A DNA stretch of 64,000 nt from Mycobacteriaceae bacterium (GCA_019245755.1 JAFARC010000082.1:62001-126000), one strand, 5' to 3'. Positions 28,966-38,466 are shown, counted from the first letter of the stretch. Notes: generated by a model from the letters alone, not told the origin. A program made the numbers and translations.

Positions 28966-30474
28966 ATGGAACCACACGTGACTGAACGCGAGGTCCTCGC
29001 GCCCGGACCCGGCACCGACGACGCGGTCGGTTTCGGACCACAGCTGCACCGCCGCGCCGTCGCCGACCGCGATGGCATCGGCGTGGTCACGGTGGCACCC
29101 GACGGCGCGGAACACGCACTCACATGGGACCAACTCGACCGCCGCGCCAACCAGTGGGGACGCGCGCTGGCCGCGTGCGGCGCGCAGCACGGCGCACTGG
29201 TCGCGCTCGCGATCCCCAACTCGGCGGATCTGGTGCTGGCCACGCTGGGCTGCTGGAAGATCGGAGCGGTGCCGGTCCCGATGCGATGGGACATCCCGGG
29301 CTGGGAACGAAACAGGCTGCTCGCCGTCATCGCGCCCGCGGTCATCCTCGACGAGCAGAATCGCCAGGCAGTGGCGACCACCGCGGCAGGCCTTCCGGAT
29401 GGTCCGCTCCCGGACGTGGTATCACCCAATGTCAACGGAATCTGCAGCAGCGGGTCCACCGGTCTGCCCAAGGTCATCGTGAACCTGACACCCGCGCTGT
29501 GGACACCGCAGCACAGCGAACCCTTTCTCGCGCACTGGGCCGACGTGTCCCAGCCGCAGGTCATCCTCGTGCCGGCACCGATGTATCACACCAACGGCTT
29601 CAACACCTTCCACTACCTGCTCGGCGGGGACCGGCTGATCGTCATGGAGAAGTTCGGTGCCGAAACGGCTCTCGACGCCATCGAGCGGCATCGGGTCACC
29701 AACTTCACCGCGACCCCGACCATGCTCAAACGTATGGCGGCGGTCCCTGGGGTGGAACGCCGCGACCTGTCGAGTGTGGAGTGGATTCTGCAGGGCGCCG
29801 CGGTGATGCCCACTGGTTTGCTGCGCAAATGGTTCGAACTGCTGGGCCCGGAGCGAGTCGTGATGGCGTACGGCATGACCGAGAACCTGGGACTAACCGC
29901 GTTGCGGGGTGACGAGTGGCTGGCCCACCCCGGCAGTGTGGGCCGCGGCTTCCGCGACACCGAGGTCCGCGTCCTCGACGAGAACCGCGAGCCGGTGCCC
30001 ACCGGGGAACTGGGCGAAATCTACCTTCGCGCCCCGATGAGTGCGGCATACCGGTACATCGGCGGCGCACCGCCGCTGCCCGCGACCGAGGACGGGTTCC
30101 ATTCGGCCGGCGACATCGGCCGCCTCGACGCGGACGGCTACCTCTACATCGCCGACCGGCGCACCGACATGATCGTCAGCGGCGGGGCGAACGTGTATCC
30201 GGCCGAGGTCGAATCGGCGCTCGCCGAGCACAACGACATCGCCGACGTCGTCGTGATCGGGCTGTCGGACCCGGAGTGGGGCCGCCGCGTTCACGCGGTG
30301 ATCCAGCCGGCCGATCCGGCCCGACCCCCGAGCGAGCAGCAGGTGATCCGGTACGCGAAAAGTCGGCTCGCCGCCTACAAGGTTCCCAAGACCATCGAAT
30401 TCGTCAACGAAATCCCGCGCACCGCGGCCACCAAGGTGAACCGGTCGGCCATGATCGAAGAGCGGGGCGGATGA
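28966..30474 (+). CDS. Acyl-CoA synthetase (AMP-dependent ligase)
   Basis: ICSSGSTGLPKVIVNL, MAYGMTENLGLTAL, YIADRRTDMIVSGGANVYPAEVESAL, PRTAATKVNRSAM. Confidence 0.93.
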   Translation: MEPHVTEREVLAPGPGTDDAVGFGPQLHRRAVADRDGIGVVTVAPDGAEHALTWDQLDRRANQWGRALAACGAQHGALVALAIPNSADLVLATLGCWKIGAVPVPMRWDIPGWERNRLLAVIAPAVILDEQNRQAVATTAAGLPDGPLPDVVSPNVNGICSSGSTGLPKVIVNLTPALWTPQHSEPFLAHWADVSQPQVILVPAPMYHTNGFNTFHYLLGGDRLIVMEKFGAETALDAIERHRVTNFTATPTMLKRMAAVPGVERRDLSSVEWILQGAAVMPTGLLRKWFELLGPERVVMAYGMTENLGLTALRGDEWLAHPGSVGRGFRDTEVRVLDENREPVPTGELGEIYLRAPMSAAYRYIGGAPPLPATEDGFHSAGDIGRLDADGYLYIADRRTDMIVSGGANVYPAEVESALAEHNDIADVVVIGLSDPEWGRRVHAVIQPADPARPPSEQQVIRYAKSRLAAYKVPKTIEFVNEIPRTAATKVNRSAMIEERGG

Positions 30475-30494
30475 TCGCTGGCCGGTCAGGTCGG

Positions 30495-30956
30495 TCAGGC
30501 ACCCGCCCGCGGCTCGCGGACCGGGCGAAACTGCGGCAGCGCGAAGTTCCCGCGCTGTTCGAACACCACCTCCATCGGCAGGCCGCAACGCAGTTCACGC
30601 GGCTCGGCGTCGACGATGTTGGTGAGTATCCGCACTCCCGGCGCATCGTCGAGCTCGGTCAGCCCGATGATCAACGGCATCGCGTCCACGAAGCCAGGGT
30701 GAAAGGGCTGGTGAAGGATCGTGAACGCGAACAACGTGCCACGGCCGCTCACCTCGACCGCGATCGGCTTGCCTTCGGCACCGCCCGGCACCTCCGGCAC
30801 CGGGCTCGGCGGGTGCTGCAGGATGTCGGTCCCCTCGAAACCCTGGATAGTCAGCTTGCCGTCTTTGGCGTTGCGCCAATAGAATTCGCTCACCGCATCG
30901 GGGATCGGGGCGGGACGAACGTCGAGTTGGTTCGCATTTCCTTCGCCGGCGGTCAT
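30495..30956 (-). CDS. DUF35-type OB-fold protein lacking the zinc-ribbon cysteines
   Basis: FYWRNAKDGKLTIQGFEGTDILQHPPSPVPEVPGG...GRGTLFAFTILHQPFHPGFVDAMPLIIGLTELDDAPGVRILTNIVD; fold-typical order but no CxxC pairs. Confidence 0.75.
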   Translation of the reverse strand: MTAGEGNANQLDVRPAPIPDAVSEFYWRNAKDGKLTIQGFEGTDILQHPPSPVPEVPGGAEGKPIAVEVSGRGTLFAFTILHQPFHPGFVDAMPLIIGLTELDDAPGVRILTNIVDAEPRELRCGLPMEVVFEQRGNFALPQFRPVREPRAGA

Positions 30957-31402
30957 CGCAGCCGCTCGCGGTCATCCGGCCCAAGATAAACCTGCGATTC
31001 CATCTGGTGAAAGATCCGCAACCGGCCTTGGCGGCGGATCAGCAGCCAGGTGATCCAGCTCGCGCCGGTGCGCTGCCGGTCTGATTCTCGGCCGGTCAGC
31101 CGCCACCGAGAAAGCAGCAGGGCACGCACGATCGCATCGTCCACCACGTCGAACGCGTGCAGGGTCGACGAGAGGGTTGCCGCTTTGAGCCGGCTACTGA
31201 CCCGGGCCCAATGCCGGTCGAGCTCGTCGGCACCCATCAGCGGCGCGGCGTACTCGTCGCCGAGATACATCGGTGCAGGACTGTCGTGCTCCCAAAGCTG
31301 GGCGATGCCACCGAAATCCAGGCTGGACCAGCGCTTGTCGTGTTCAGCCACCACATCCGCCAGCGCCGCCGCGACGGCGTCAGCCTCAGACGGCAGGGAC
31401 AC
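30953..31402 (-). CDS. SnoaL-like / NTF2-fold protein
   Basis: AVAAALADVVAEHDKRWSSLDFGGIAQLWEHDSPAPMYLGDEYAAPLMGADELDRHWARV. Confidence 0.7.
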   Translation of the reverse strand: MSLPSEADAVAAALADVVAEHDKRWSSLDFGGIAQLWEHDSPAPMYLGDEYAAPLMGADELDRHWARVSSRLKAATLSSTLHAFDVVDDAIVRALLLSRWRLTGRESDRQRTGASWITWLLIRRQGRLRIFHQMESQVYLGPDDRERLR

Positions 31403-32555
31403 CGGCGCCAGCCTGTTCTCCGGGCAGCGCCTTCACCGTTGAAGGCAGGCCGTAAAGATCCGTGGCGTTGCCGCGCATAATGCGTTCGCGCTGAGCCGGC
31501 GGGAACCGGTTGACCGCCCAGGCCGGCGAGTCGTAACTCCAGTGCGGGTAGTCGGTCGAGAACATGATGTTGCCGCCCAGGTCCATCAGCTCCAGGTAAT
31601 CCCGGAAATCGCCGAGCGTGACATCTTCGAGCGGCTGCGTGGTGAACCGCACGTGTTCTCGGACGTACTCCGATGGCCGGCGGCGCACGTGCGGCAGGTC
31701 ACCCTTGCGCTGCTCCCAGATCCGGTCCATGCGCCACATCACCGGCATTGCCCAGGTGAAGCCGCCCTCGACGAACACGATCCGCAGATCGGGGTGCCGG
31801 TCGAACGCGCCGTCGAACACCAGGCTCATCAGGTGCGACACATACAGCAGCGGCCATGACGCGAAAAAGTCATGCCAGTGCGCCGGATTTCCGACCGGGT
31901 AGAGCGGAATCAGCTCGAACGGTGTCTGTCCCATCAGATGGGTGGCGACCGGTAAGCCGTGTCGCGCCGCGGCGTCATACAGCGGGTCGAAGTGCGGGCT
32001 GCCGAACGGGATGCCCCTGGTCTGGGGGGTTATCAGCACCTGGGCCATGTACGGGTGACCGGCCCACCGCTCGACTTCACGTGCCGCCTGTTCGGGGACC
32101 TGCGCGCTGACGCTGATCGACCCCCGCCAGCGTCCGTGCCAGTTGTTCGCGCACAGCCACACGTCGGCGAGCCAGTCGTTGTAGGCCGATTTCAGGACGT
32201 GTTCGGCCTGCGGAAGCTGCGCGTCGCACATCGGCTCCAGCGTCGCGATGCCGACCCCGGCGTCGAGAAGCAACTGCTTTGCGGCGAAGTCGGGATCGCT
32301 GCCCGCCATGCCACCGCCGGGCGGAGTGGCGTCGACCCGCAGGGACATCGTCTTGTAGGAGTCGGGCGTGTCGTAGAAATGCGGGGTCGGGGTTACCGCA
32401 TGGCCTCTCGGCCATACCGTGTCACGCCACTCGGCCGGCGCGTACGACTTCAGCACGTCGGCCGACACGGGCAACGGGTGCACGTCGGTGTCGACGATCG
32501 TCACCTCGATGTCGTTGGTGAGTACGTCGTCTTCGGCTGGTCGCACGCTCGTCAT
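31386..32555 (-). CDS. Amidohydrolase family
   Basis: TIVDTDVHPLPVSADVL...MFSTDYPHWSYDSP...RERIMRGNATDLYGL. Confidence 0.9.
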   Translation of the reverse strand: MTSVRPAEDDVLTNDIEVTIVDTDVHPLPVSADVLKSYAPAEWRDTVWPRGHAVTPTPHFYDTPDSYKTMSLRVDATPPGGGMAGSDPDFAAKQLLLDAGVGIATLEPMCDAQLPQAEHVLKSAYNDWLADVWLCANNWHGRWRGSISVSAQVPEQAAREVERWAGHPYMAQVLITPQTRGIPFGSPHFDPLYDAAARHGLPVATHLMGQTPFELIPLYPVGNPAHWHDFFASWPLLYVSHLMSLVFDGAFDRHPDLRIVFVEGGFTWAMPVMWRMDRIWEQRKGDLPHVRRRPSEYVREHVRFTTQPLEDVTLGDFRDYLELMDLGGNIMFSTDYPHWSYDSPAWAVNRFPPAQRERIMRGNATDLYGLPSTVKALPGEQAGAGVPAV

Positions 32556-33619
32556 GACAGACTTCCTTCGACTTCGGCACCGACCCCGTAGAGCTCTCTT
32601 GCGTTGCGCGACAGGACTTTTTCGCGTTGCACGTCGCTCAGCCCCGCGGTGGCGGCGGTTGGGCTGGTCGTTGACCAGTGTGGGTAGGCCGACCCGTACA
32701 TCAGCAGCTCGGTCTTGTCGGTGAAGTCCAGCCACCGCGCGGCGTGCGTGTCATCGGTGGGCCCGTCGAACGCCGACGAGCAGAATCGCACGTGGTCGCG
32801 CAGGTATTCACTGGGATAGCGGTCCACCCAGGGCGTCTGGTCACGCATCGAGACCCAGAAGGTATCCAGCCGCCACATCAGCGGGGTGAGGATGTCGTAG
32901 CCGCCATCGGCGAACACGAACCGAAGATCGGCATGCCGGCCGAAGACTCCCTCGATGATCAGCGTCGCCAGGTGCACGAAGGAGTTCAACGGCATGAACG
33001 CCGCGTAGCCGGGATAGGTGTGGGCGTGGCCGGCGAACGTGGGCGGGTGGTCGACGCCGTTGCCGCCGTTGATGTGCACGGCGACCGGGAGATTGTGCGC
33101 GGCGGCCGCCGCCCAGATCGGCTCGAACACCGGCTTGCCGTAGGGTTCCCGCGACTGCAGCGGAATGCCGACTTGCACCATCTTCGGATGGGCGGCAAGC
33201 CTTTCGATCTCCGCGACGGCGCCCCTGGGGTCCTCCGGATTGACGCGGATCGTGCCCCGCAGCCGCCCCGTCGCGTCGGCATCCAGCCACCGCTCCACCA
33301 GCCAATCGTTGACCGCCGCGCAGATTCTGCTGTTCAGCAGGTAGTCGGCGATGTTGCCGCGGGTCAGCGGGTTGAGGATCGCGCAGGCGGCACCGCCCTC
33401 GTCGAACAGGTGCCGGCACAACGTCTCCCGGTCAGAAGCCGGATAGTGTTCGCCGTAGAGATCCTGGCGGTAATCGCCACCGGGAGCCTGATACCACTGC
33501 TGCTCGACGTCGGGAATCGCGCGCAGCCGATAGGACGGCGGCAGGTATCGCCGGATTTCGGCGTTGTAGCGGAAGTGCGGCGAGACGTTGGCGTCGATGA
33601 CCGGGTAGGGGTTACTCAT
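32552..33619 (-). CDS. Amidohydrolase family
   Basis: PVIDANVSPHFRYNAEIRRYLPPSYRLR...LLMYGSAYPHWSTTSP...REKVLSRNARELYGV. Confidence 0.9.
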   Translation of the reverse strand: MSNPYPVIDANVSPHFRYNAEIRRYLPPSYRLRAIPDVEQQWYQAPGGDYRQDLYGEHYPASDRETLCRHLFDEGGAACAILNPLTRGNIADYLLNSRICAAVNDWLVERWLDADATGRLRGTIRVNPEDPRGAVAEIERLAAHPKMVQVGIPLQSREPYGKPVFEPIWAAAAAHNLPVAVHINGGNGVDHPPTFAGHAHTYPGYAAFMPLNSFVHLATLIIEGVFGRHADLRFVFADGGYDILTPLMWRLDTFWVSMRDQTPWVDRYPSEYLRDHVRFCSSAFDGPTDDTHAARWLDFTDKTELLMYGSAYPHWSTTSPTAATAGLSDVQREKVLSRNARELYGVGAEVEGSLS

Positions 33620-33981
33620 GCGGTGAGATACACCTGCCCATCGGTGACGTCGACCTGGTAGATACGGACCCGCTTGGCCGCATCGGCGACGGTCTGACCG
33701 GTGGTGATGTCGAATTCCCACTGGTGCCAGGGGCACCGCAGGATCCGCCCCTCCCGCACGTAGCGGAGATGACCGGGCGCGTCGGGCGCGAATTCGTTCG
33801 TGCCACCCACAAAACCCGCACACAGCGGCGCGCCCTCGTGCGCGCAGTAATTCGCGATCGCATGCAGTGAACCGCCGATGTTGTACACGCCGACACCGTA
33901 CTTGCCCACCGGGACCAATTTCATGGTCCCCGGCGGAAGATCCTCGACCGCACACACCGGCCGTCGGCGCATCACCGGCAT
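33616..33981 (-). CDS. Rieske [2Fe-2S] ferredoxin-like protein
   Basis: NYCAHEGAPLC...RILRCPWHQWEFDITTGQ: CxH and CxxH Rieske motifs in a 121-aa protein. Confidence 0.9.
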   Translation of the reverse strand: MPVMRRRPVCAVEDLPPGTMKLVPVGKYGVGVYNIGGSLHAIANYCAHEGAPLCAGFVGGTNEFAPDAPGHLRYVREGRILRCPWHQWEFDITTGQTVADAAKRVRIYQVDVTDGQVYLTA

Positions 33982-34057
33982 TCACCGCCTCATCGCAAAC
34001 CGATTACCGACCAACCAGCGAGCAGGCCGATTGCCACGGCTGTGGCCATTGCTTGAC

Positions 34058-34083
34058 CTAGAATACCTAAAATAGTAAAGATA
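34058..34083 (+). promoter_or_regulatory. Motif A copy: CTAGAATACCTAAAATAGTAAAGATA
   Basis: Near-identical to 22792(-) copy, preceded by TTGACC; divergent region between Rieske ferredoxin and P450. Confidence 0.6.
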
Positions 34084-34165
34084 GGACCACAGCGAGGTCG
34101 AAAGAGCGGGGTGATTCGTCGCTGCATTTGCGCGTCGGCCCGGCTCTGCTGCTCTGGAGGCGCGG

Positions 34166-35374
34166 GTGACGATCAGCACCGATCCCGACGAGGGACCGAT
34201 CAGTCTGGACATGTCCGGTGATCCCTACCCGTTTTTCGAATACATGCGCAAGACCGAGCCGGTTTGGCGCGGCACGCTCATGGACCACTCGAACGCCCCT
34301 CCGGAGCTGATACCCGCCGAGGAGTGGACGCTGTTCGACTTCAACAGCGTCTTCCACGCGTTCCGCAACGACGAGGTGTTCAGCTCGCACGGTTACGACC
34401 AGACCATCGGCCTGGTGCTGGGGCCGACGATCCTCGCCATGCACGGCAAGCAGCATCACGACCACCGGAACCTCGTCTCGAAGGCCTTCCGGGCGCACTC
34501 GCTGGAGCGGTGGGAGCCCGAGGTCATCGACCCCATCTGCGACGAGCTGGTCGACGAGATCAAGAACGACGGAGCGGCGGATCTGGTCAGGGCCATCACG
34601 TTCGAATTCCCGACCCGCGTCACGGCCGCGTTGCTCGGGCTGCCGAACGACGACCTGGACCTGTTCCGGCGGTTGTCGTTCGAGCTGATCTCGATCCAGG
34701 TCGACATCGAAGCCGGGCTAAGGGCGTCGCTCGAGCTGCACGACTACTTTCTCCACCAAGTCGAACAGCGCCGCCAACATCTGACCAACGACATCATCGG
34801 CGACCTGGTCGCCGCCGAGATCGACGGCGAAAAGCTCACCGACGACGCAATCATCTCGTTTCTGCGGTTGCTTCTTCCGGCCGGGCTGGAAACCACCTAC
34901 CGGTCCTCGGGCAACCTGCTGTACCTGCTGCTCACCCATCCCGACCAGCTGTATGCGGTGCAGCACGAGCGCTCGCTGATCCCGGCGGCGATCGAGGAAG
35001 CACTGCGTTACGAGACTCCCCTGGTCAGCGTGCCGCGGACAACCACGCGGGCCGTCGAAATGCGCGGCGTCGCCATCCCGGAGGGTGCCACGGTCAACCT
35101 GTGCACGGGCTCGGCCAACCGCGACGAGACGCGGTGGTCGGAGGCCAACGCGTTCGACATCCACCGGCCGCGGCACGCGCACATCGCGTTCGCCGGCGGC
35201 ATCCACAGTTGCCTGGGCATGCACCTGGCCCGGGTCGAGACCCGCGCGATGCTCACCAGCCTGTTCGACCGGGTAACCGATCTGCAGCTGGTTGCCGACG
35301 ACGACACGAAGATCACCGGAATGCCGTTCCGCTCGCCGATCAAACTTCCCGTGACGTTGCGTCCGGTGTCATGA
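34166..35374 (+). CDS. Cytochrome P450
   Basis: LLLPAGLETTYRSSG; HIAFAGGIHSCLGMHLARVE. Confidence 0.95.
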   Translation: MTISTDPDEGPISLDMSGDPYPFFEYMRKTEPVWRGTLMDHSNAPPELIPAEEWTLFDFNSVFHAFRNDEVFSSHGYDQTIGLVLGPTILAMHGKQHHDHRNLVSKAFRAHSLERWEPEVIDPICDELVDEIKNDGAADLVRAITFEFPTRVTAALLGLPNDDLDLFRRLSFELISIQVDIEAGLRASLELHDYFLHQVEQRRQHLTNDIIGDLVAAEIDGEKLTDDAIISFLRLLLPAGLETTYRSSGNLLYLLLTHPDQLYAVQHERSLIPAAIEEALRYETPLVSVPRTTTRAVEMRGVAIPEGATVNLCTGSANRDETRWSEANAFDIHRPRHAHIAFAGGIHSCLGMHLARVETRAMLTSLFDRVTDLQLVADDDTKITGMPFRSPIKLPVTLRPVS

Positions 35375-35381
35375 TCGGCTC

Positions 35382-36539
35382 ATGAGGAGCCGCGCGGCCA
35401 TCCTGCACGACGTCGGCGGCCCGTGGTCGGTCGAGGAGTTCGAACTGGATCCCCCGCGGTCCGGAGAGGTCCTCGTCCAGATGGCGGCGGCGGGACTGTG
35501 CCACTCCGACGACCACGTCCTGAAGGGCGACATGTCCGCGCCGAACGACGTGCTGCGATCCCTCGGCCTGCCAACGATGTTCCCGCTGATCGGCGGGCAC
35601 GAAGGTGCAGGCATCGTTGCGCAAGTCGGCGACGACGTGACGGATTTCGCGTCCGGTGACCACGTCGTGATGTCGTTCATATCGGTCTGCGGCCGGTGCC
35701 GCTGGTGCGCATCCGGCATGGAATACCTGTGCGACAACGGCGGACAGGTCCTGACTCCGGGGATGCCGACCGACGGGACGTTTCGCCACCACACCGCCGG
35801 CCGCAAGCCGCTGGGTCACATCTCCAAGATCGGTGCCTTCGCCGAACACACCGTGGTGTCGGCGAATTCGCTCGTCAAGATCGAGCCGCACCTGCCCCTG
35901 GTCGCCAGCGCCCTGTTGTCGTGCGCGATCCCGACCGGATACGGATCGGCCGTCAACCGGGCCGGGGTGCGCGGCGGCGACACCATGGTGGTCATCGGCG
36001 CCGGCGGAATCGGGACCGCCGCTATCCAGGGCGCCCGCATCAACGGCGCGGCACAGATCATCGCGGTGGATCCGGTCGAGTTCAAGCAGAAGGCCGCGCT
36101 GCGCTTCGGCGCCACTCACAGCGTCGCCGGTGCGGCCGAGGCCACGGAGTTGGTCCGGGAGCTGACCTATGGCGTGATGGCCGACAGCGTCGTCGTCGCA
36201 CCCTCGCTGATCTCCAGCGACGACGTCCACGCGGCGGTCAAGCTGACCCGCAAGGGCGGAACGTGCGTGCTCACCGGGATGACACCGCAGACAACGCGAT
36301 CGGTCAAGATCGCACTGCAGGATTTCATCCTGTGGAACAAGAACCTGCTCGGCACCGTGTTCGGGTCATGCAACCCCAGGGCCGACATACCGCGGTTCGC
36401 CCGCATGTACGACGCCGGCCAGCTGCTGCTCGACGAGATGATCACCCAACGCTACCGGCTGGACGACGTCAACCAGGCCTACCGCGACCTGCTGAACGGC
36501 GAAATCATCCGCGGTGTCATCGACTTCGGGCTCGGCTGA
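35382..36539 (+). CDS. Zinc-dependent alcohol dehydrogenase, NDMA/mycofactocin-type
   Basis: GLCHSDDHVLKGDM...PLIGGHEGAGIVAQVGDDV...CGRCRWCASGMEYLCDNG. Confidence 0.88.
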   Translation: MRSRAAILHDVGGPWSVEEFELDPPRSGEVLVQMAAAGLCHSDDHVLKGDMSAPNDVLRSLGLPTMFPLIGGHEGAGIVAQVGDDVTDFASGDHVVMSFISVCGRCRWCASGMEYLCDNGGQVLTPGMPTDGTFRHHTAGRKPLGHISKIGAFAEHTVVSANSLVKIEPHLPLVASALLSCAIPTGYGSAVNRAGVRGGDTMVVIGAGGIGTAAIQGARINGAAQIIAVDPVEFKQKAALRFGATHSVAGAAEATELVRELTYGVMADSVVVAPSLISSDDVHAAVKLTRKGGTCVLTGMTPQTTRSVKIALQDFILWNKNLLGTVFGSCNPRADIPRFARMYDAGQLLLDEMITQRYRLDDVNQAYRDLLNGEIIRGVIDFGLG

Positions 36540-36545
36540 GTTGAG

Positions 36546-37610
36546 TCAATCGAGGCCGTAAAAGCGCTGCGCGTTCGACGCGCCGATCTTTTCTCGGGTC
36601 TGCTCGCTGATGTCGCGGCGGGTACGCAGATGCTTTGTGCTCTCGGGCCACTCGCCGTCCCAGTGCGGATAGTCGCTGGCGAACATGATGAAGTCGGCAC
36701 CGAGCACGTCGATGACCCCGGGCAGGATCGGCTCCTCCGGCTCGCAGGTTGTCCAGATGTTGCCGGCTTGCAGGTATTCCACCGGATCGCGTCGCCAACC
36801 GCGTTCGATCCAGTTGCCGCGTTTCTCGAAATGCTCATGCAGTCGGTCGATGAAGAAGGGAACCCAGCCGACGCCGGCCTCGAGGAAGGCGACTTTCAGT
36901 GCGGGGTGTCTGTCGAAGACACCGCCCGAGACCAGCGCGGTCATCGCGGTCATCTGGTCGAACGGGAAGCTGATGCAGTGGACCTGAATGTAGTTGGTGA
37001 AGCGGTCCACGCCGATCTTGGGCAGGTGCATGCCCGGCGCGCCGTGAATTCCGAGCGGCATCTCCGATTCGACCGCGGCCGCGTAGAAGGGGTCGAGGTC
37101 GGGGTGATCGAGGTTGCGGGCCTTGAGTGCCGGCGGGATGTGGGTCGCCACCAGGCCTAGGCCCTTCGCCTCGCGCATGATGTCGATCGCGACGTCGCCG
37201 TGCTCGATCGGGGTCACGGCGACGCCGCGTAGCCGGCCACCGGCCGGGCGGCAATAGTCGGCGATCCACTCGTTGTAGAGGCGGGCGAAACCGGCCGCGA
37301 ATTCGGGATCCTCGAGGGTGGGGGTGGCCAGCCCGAGGCTGGGATAAAGGACCATCGTGTCGATCTGATCGCGATCCGCGTCGCCAAGCACGCCTTCGGC
37401 GGACGCCAGGTTTATGCCCGGCGCGGTGCTCAGCCCGTGCTCAGTCGGGCAGCCGGCACCCGGGCCGCTGGACTCGGGATAGTTGCGCCCCTCGATCACC
37501 AGGCCGGGCGCATCGGTACGCGGGCTGATGTGCCGCGGCCAGCGCTGCATCGCCTCAACCGCGAAGGACGCTGCCTCCGCGACATGCCCGTCGGCGTCGA
37601 TGATTCGCAT
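36546..37610 (-). CDS. Amidohydrolase family
   Basis: MRIIDADGHVAEAASF...FASDYPHWDGEWPESTKHLRTRRDISEQTREKIGASNAQRFYGLD. Confidence 0.92.
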   Translation of the reverse strand: MRIIDADGHVAEAASFAVEAMQRWPRHISPRTDAPGLVIEGRNYPESSGPGAGCPTEHGLSTAPGINLASAEGVLGDADRDQIDTMVLYPSLGLATPTLEDPEFAAGFARLYNEWIADYCRPAGGRLRGVAVTPIEHGDVAIDIMREAKGLGLVATHIPPALKARNLDHPDLDPFYAAAVESEMPLGIHGAPGMHLPKIGVDRFTNYIQVHCISFPFDQMTAMTALVSGGVFDRHPALKVAFLEAGVGWVPFFIDRLHEHFEKRGNWIERGWRRDPVEYLQAGNIWTTCEPEEPILPGVIDVLGADFIMFASDYPHWDGEWPESTKHLRTRRDISEQTREKIGASNAQRFYGLD

Positions 37611-37630
37611 ACGTCCCTCCACAACCTCGA

Positions 37631-38074
37631 CTACAACTGCGCCATCGGACGATTCAGCAATTCGACGGTCACCCCGTCGGGGTCGACGACCGTGGCGGTG
37701 AGCTGTCCGCCGGGTCCGGTCAGCACCCGCGGCGCCCCGCCCAGCCCGAGGGCGGCGAGGCGATCCAGCGCCGCACGCACCGGCGTTTGGAACGACAGCA
37801 AAAACACCCCGCGGGCAGGCGTTCCCGTGCCTATCGGGTCGTCGGCGAACCCTGCGCCACCCAAATCCAGGAGTTCCAGCATTCCGGCGTCGCGGCTGGT
37901 GCCCGAACCGAGGAAGACGGCTCGGACCCGGCTCGTACGCCGGCCCAGCAGCGGCTCCAGATCGGCATCCACCGTGAAGTCGGCGAGAACCGTCAAGCCG
38001 ATCCCATCGCGGTAAAACCGCAGCGACGAGTCGAAATCCGCGGCGCACAGACCGGCGTGATGCAGCGGAATCAT
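37631..38074 (-). CDS. VOC (glyoxalase/bleomycin-resistance) family protein
   Basis: LHHAGLCAADFDSSLRFYRDGIGLTVLADF...VVDPDGVTVELLN. Confidence 0.88.
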   Translation of the reverse strand: MIPLHHAGLCAADFDSSLRFYRDGIGLTVLADFTVDADLEPLLGRRTSRVRAVFLGSGTSRDAGMLELLDLGGAGFADDPIGTGTPARGVFLLSFQTPVRAALDRLAALGLGGAPRVLTGPGGQLTATVVDPDGVTVELLNRPMAQL

Positions 38075-38412
38075 GTCGGTGTGCGCGGAGTCGGCCGGTG
38101 CCCGGTGGATGCGGCAGTGAGGCGCTGCACCTGTCCGTACGCGTCGATCGGGCGGTGCCGTGCCAGGCCGCCGTCGGCGGGCTCGCCCAGCCGACCGAGC
38201 GCGGTGCGCTCGCTGAGGCCGTCCACCCAGCCCGGTAATCGCCCCGGTTCGGCGAGCATGGGTGTCCGGGTCACCCCGGGCCCACGGCGTTGACCCGGAT
38301 CCCGTAGCGGCCCCACTCGACGGCCGCCACCTTCGACCCACCGACTCCCGCATCGACGATCGCCTGTGCGCCGGCCCGCAGTGTCAACCAGGTGCCGGTC
38401 AGATTGACCCAC
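38071..38412 (-). pseudogene. Decayed SDR pseudogene: internal deletion of the catalytic segment plus a frameshift
   Basis: Frame 1 gives VNLTGTWLTLRAGAQAIVDAGVGGSKVAAVEWGRYGIRVNAVGPG*, then +1 frame VTRTPMLAEPGRLPGWVDGLSERTALGRLGEPADGG. Confidence 0.8.
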
Positions 38413-38444
38413 CTCGACTCGACTCCATCCGCCCCCAGCACTCG

Positions 38445-38466
38445 CTAACCACCAATTTTAACGATG
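38445..38466 (+). promoter_or_regulatory. Weak motif A-like element CTAACCACCAATTTTAACGATG
   Basis: AATTTTAACGATG matches AATTATAAAGATG of the 11702 copy at 11/13 positions; precedes acyl-CoA synthetase. Confidence 0.35.
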
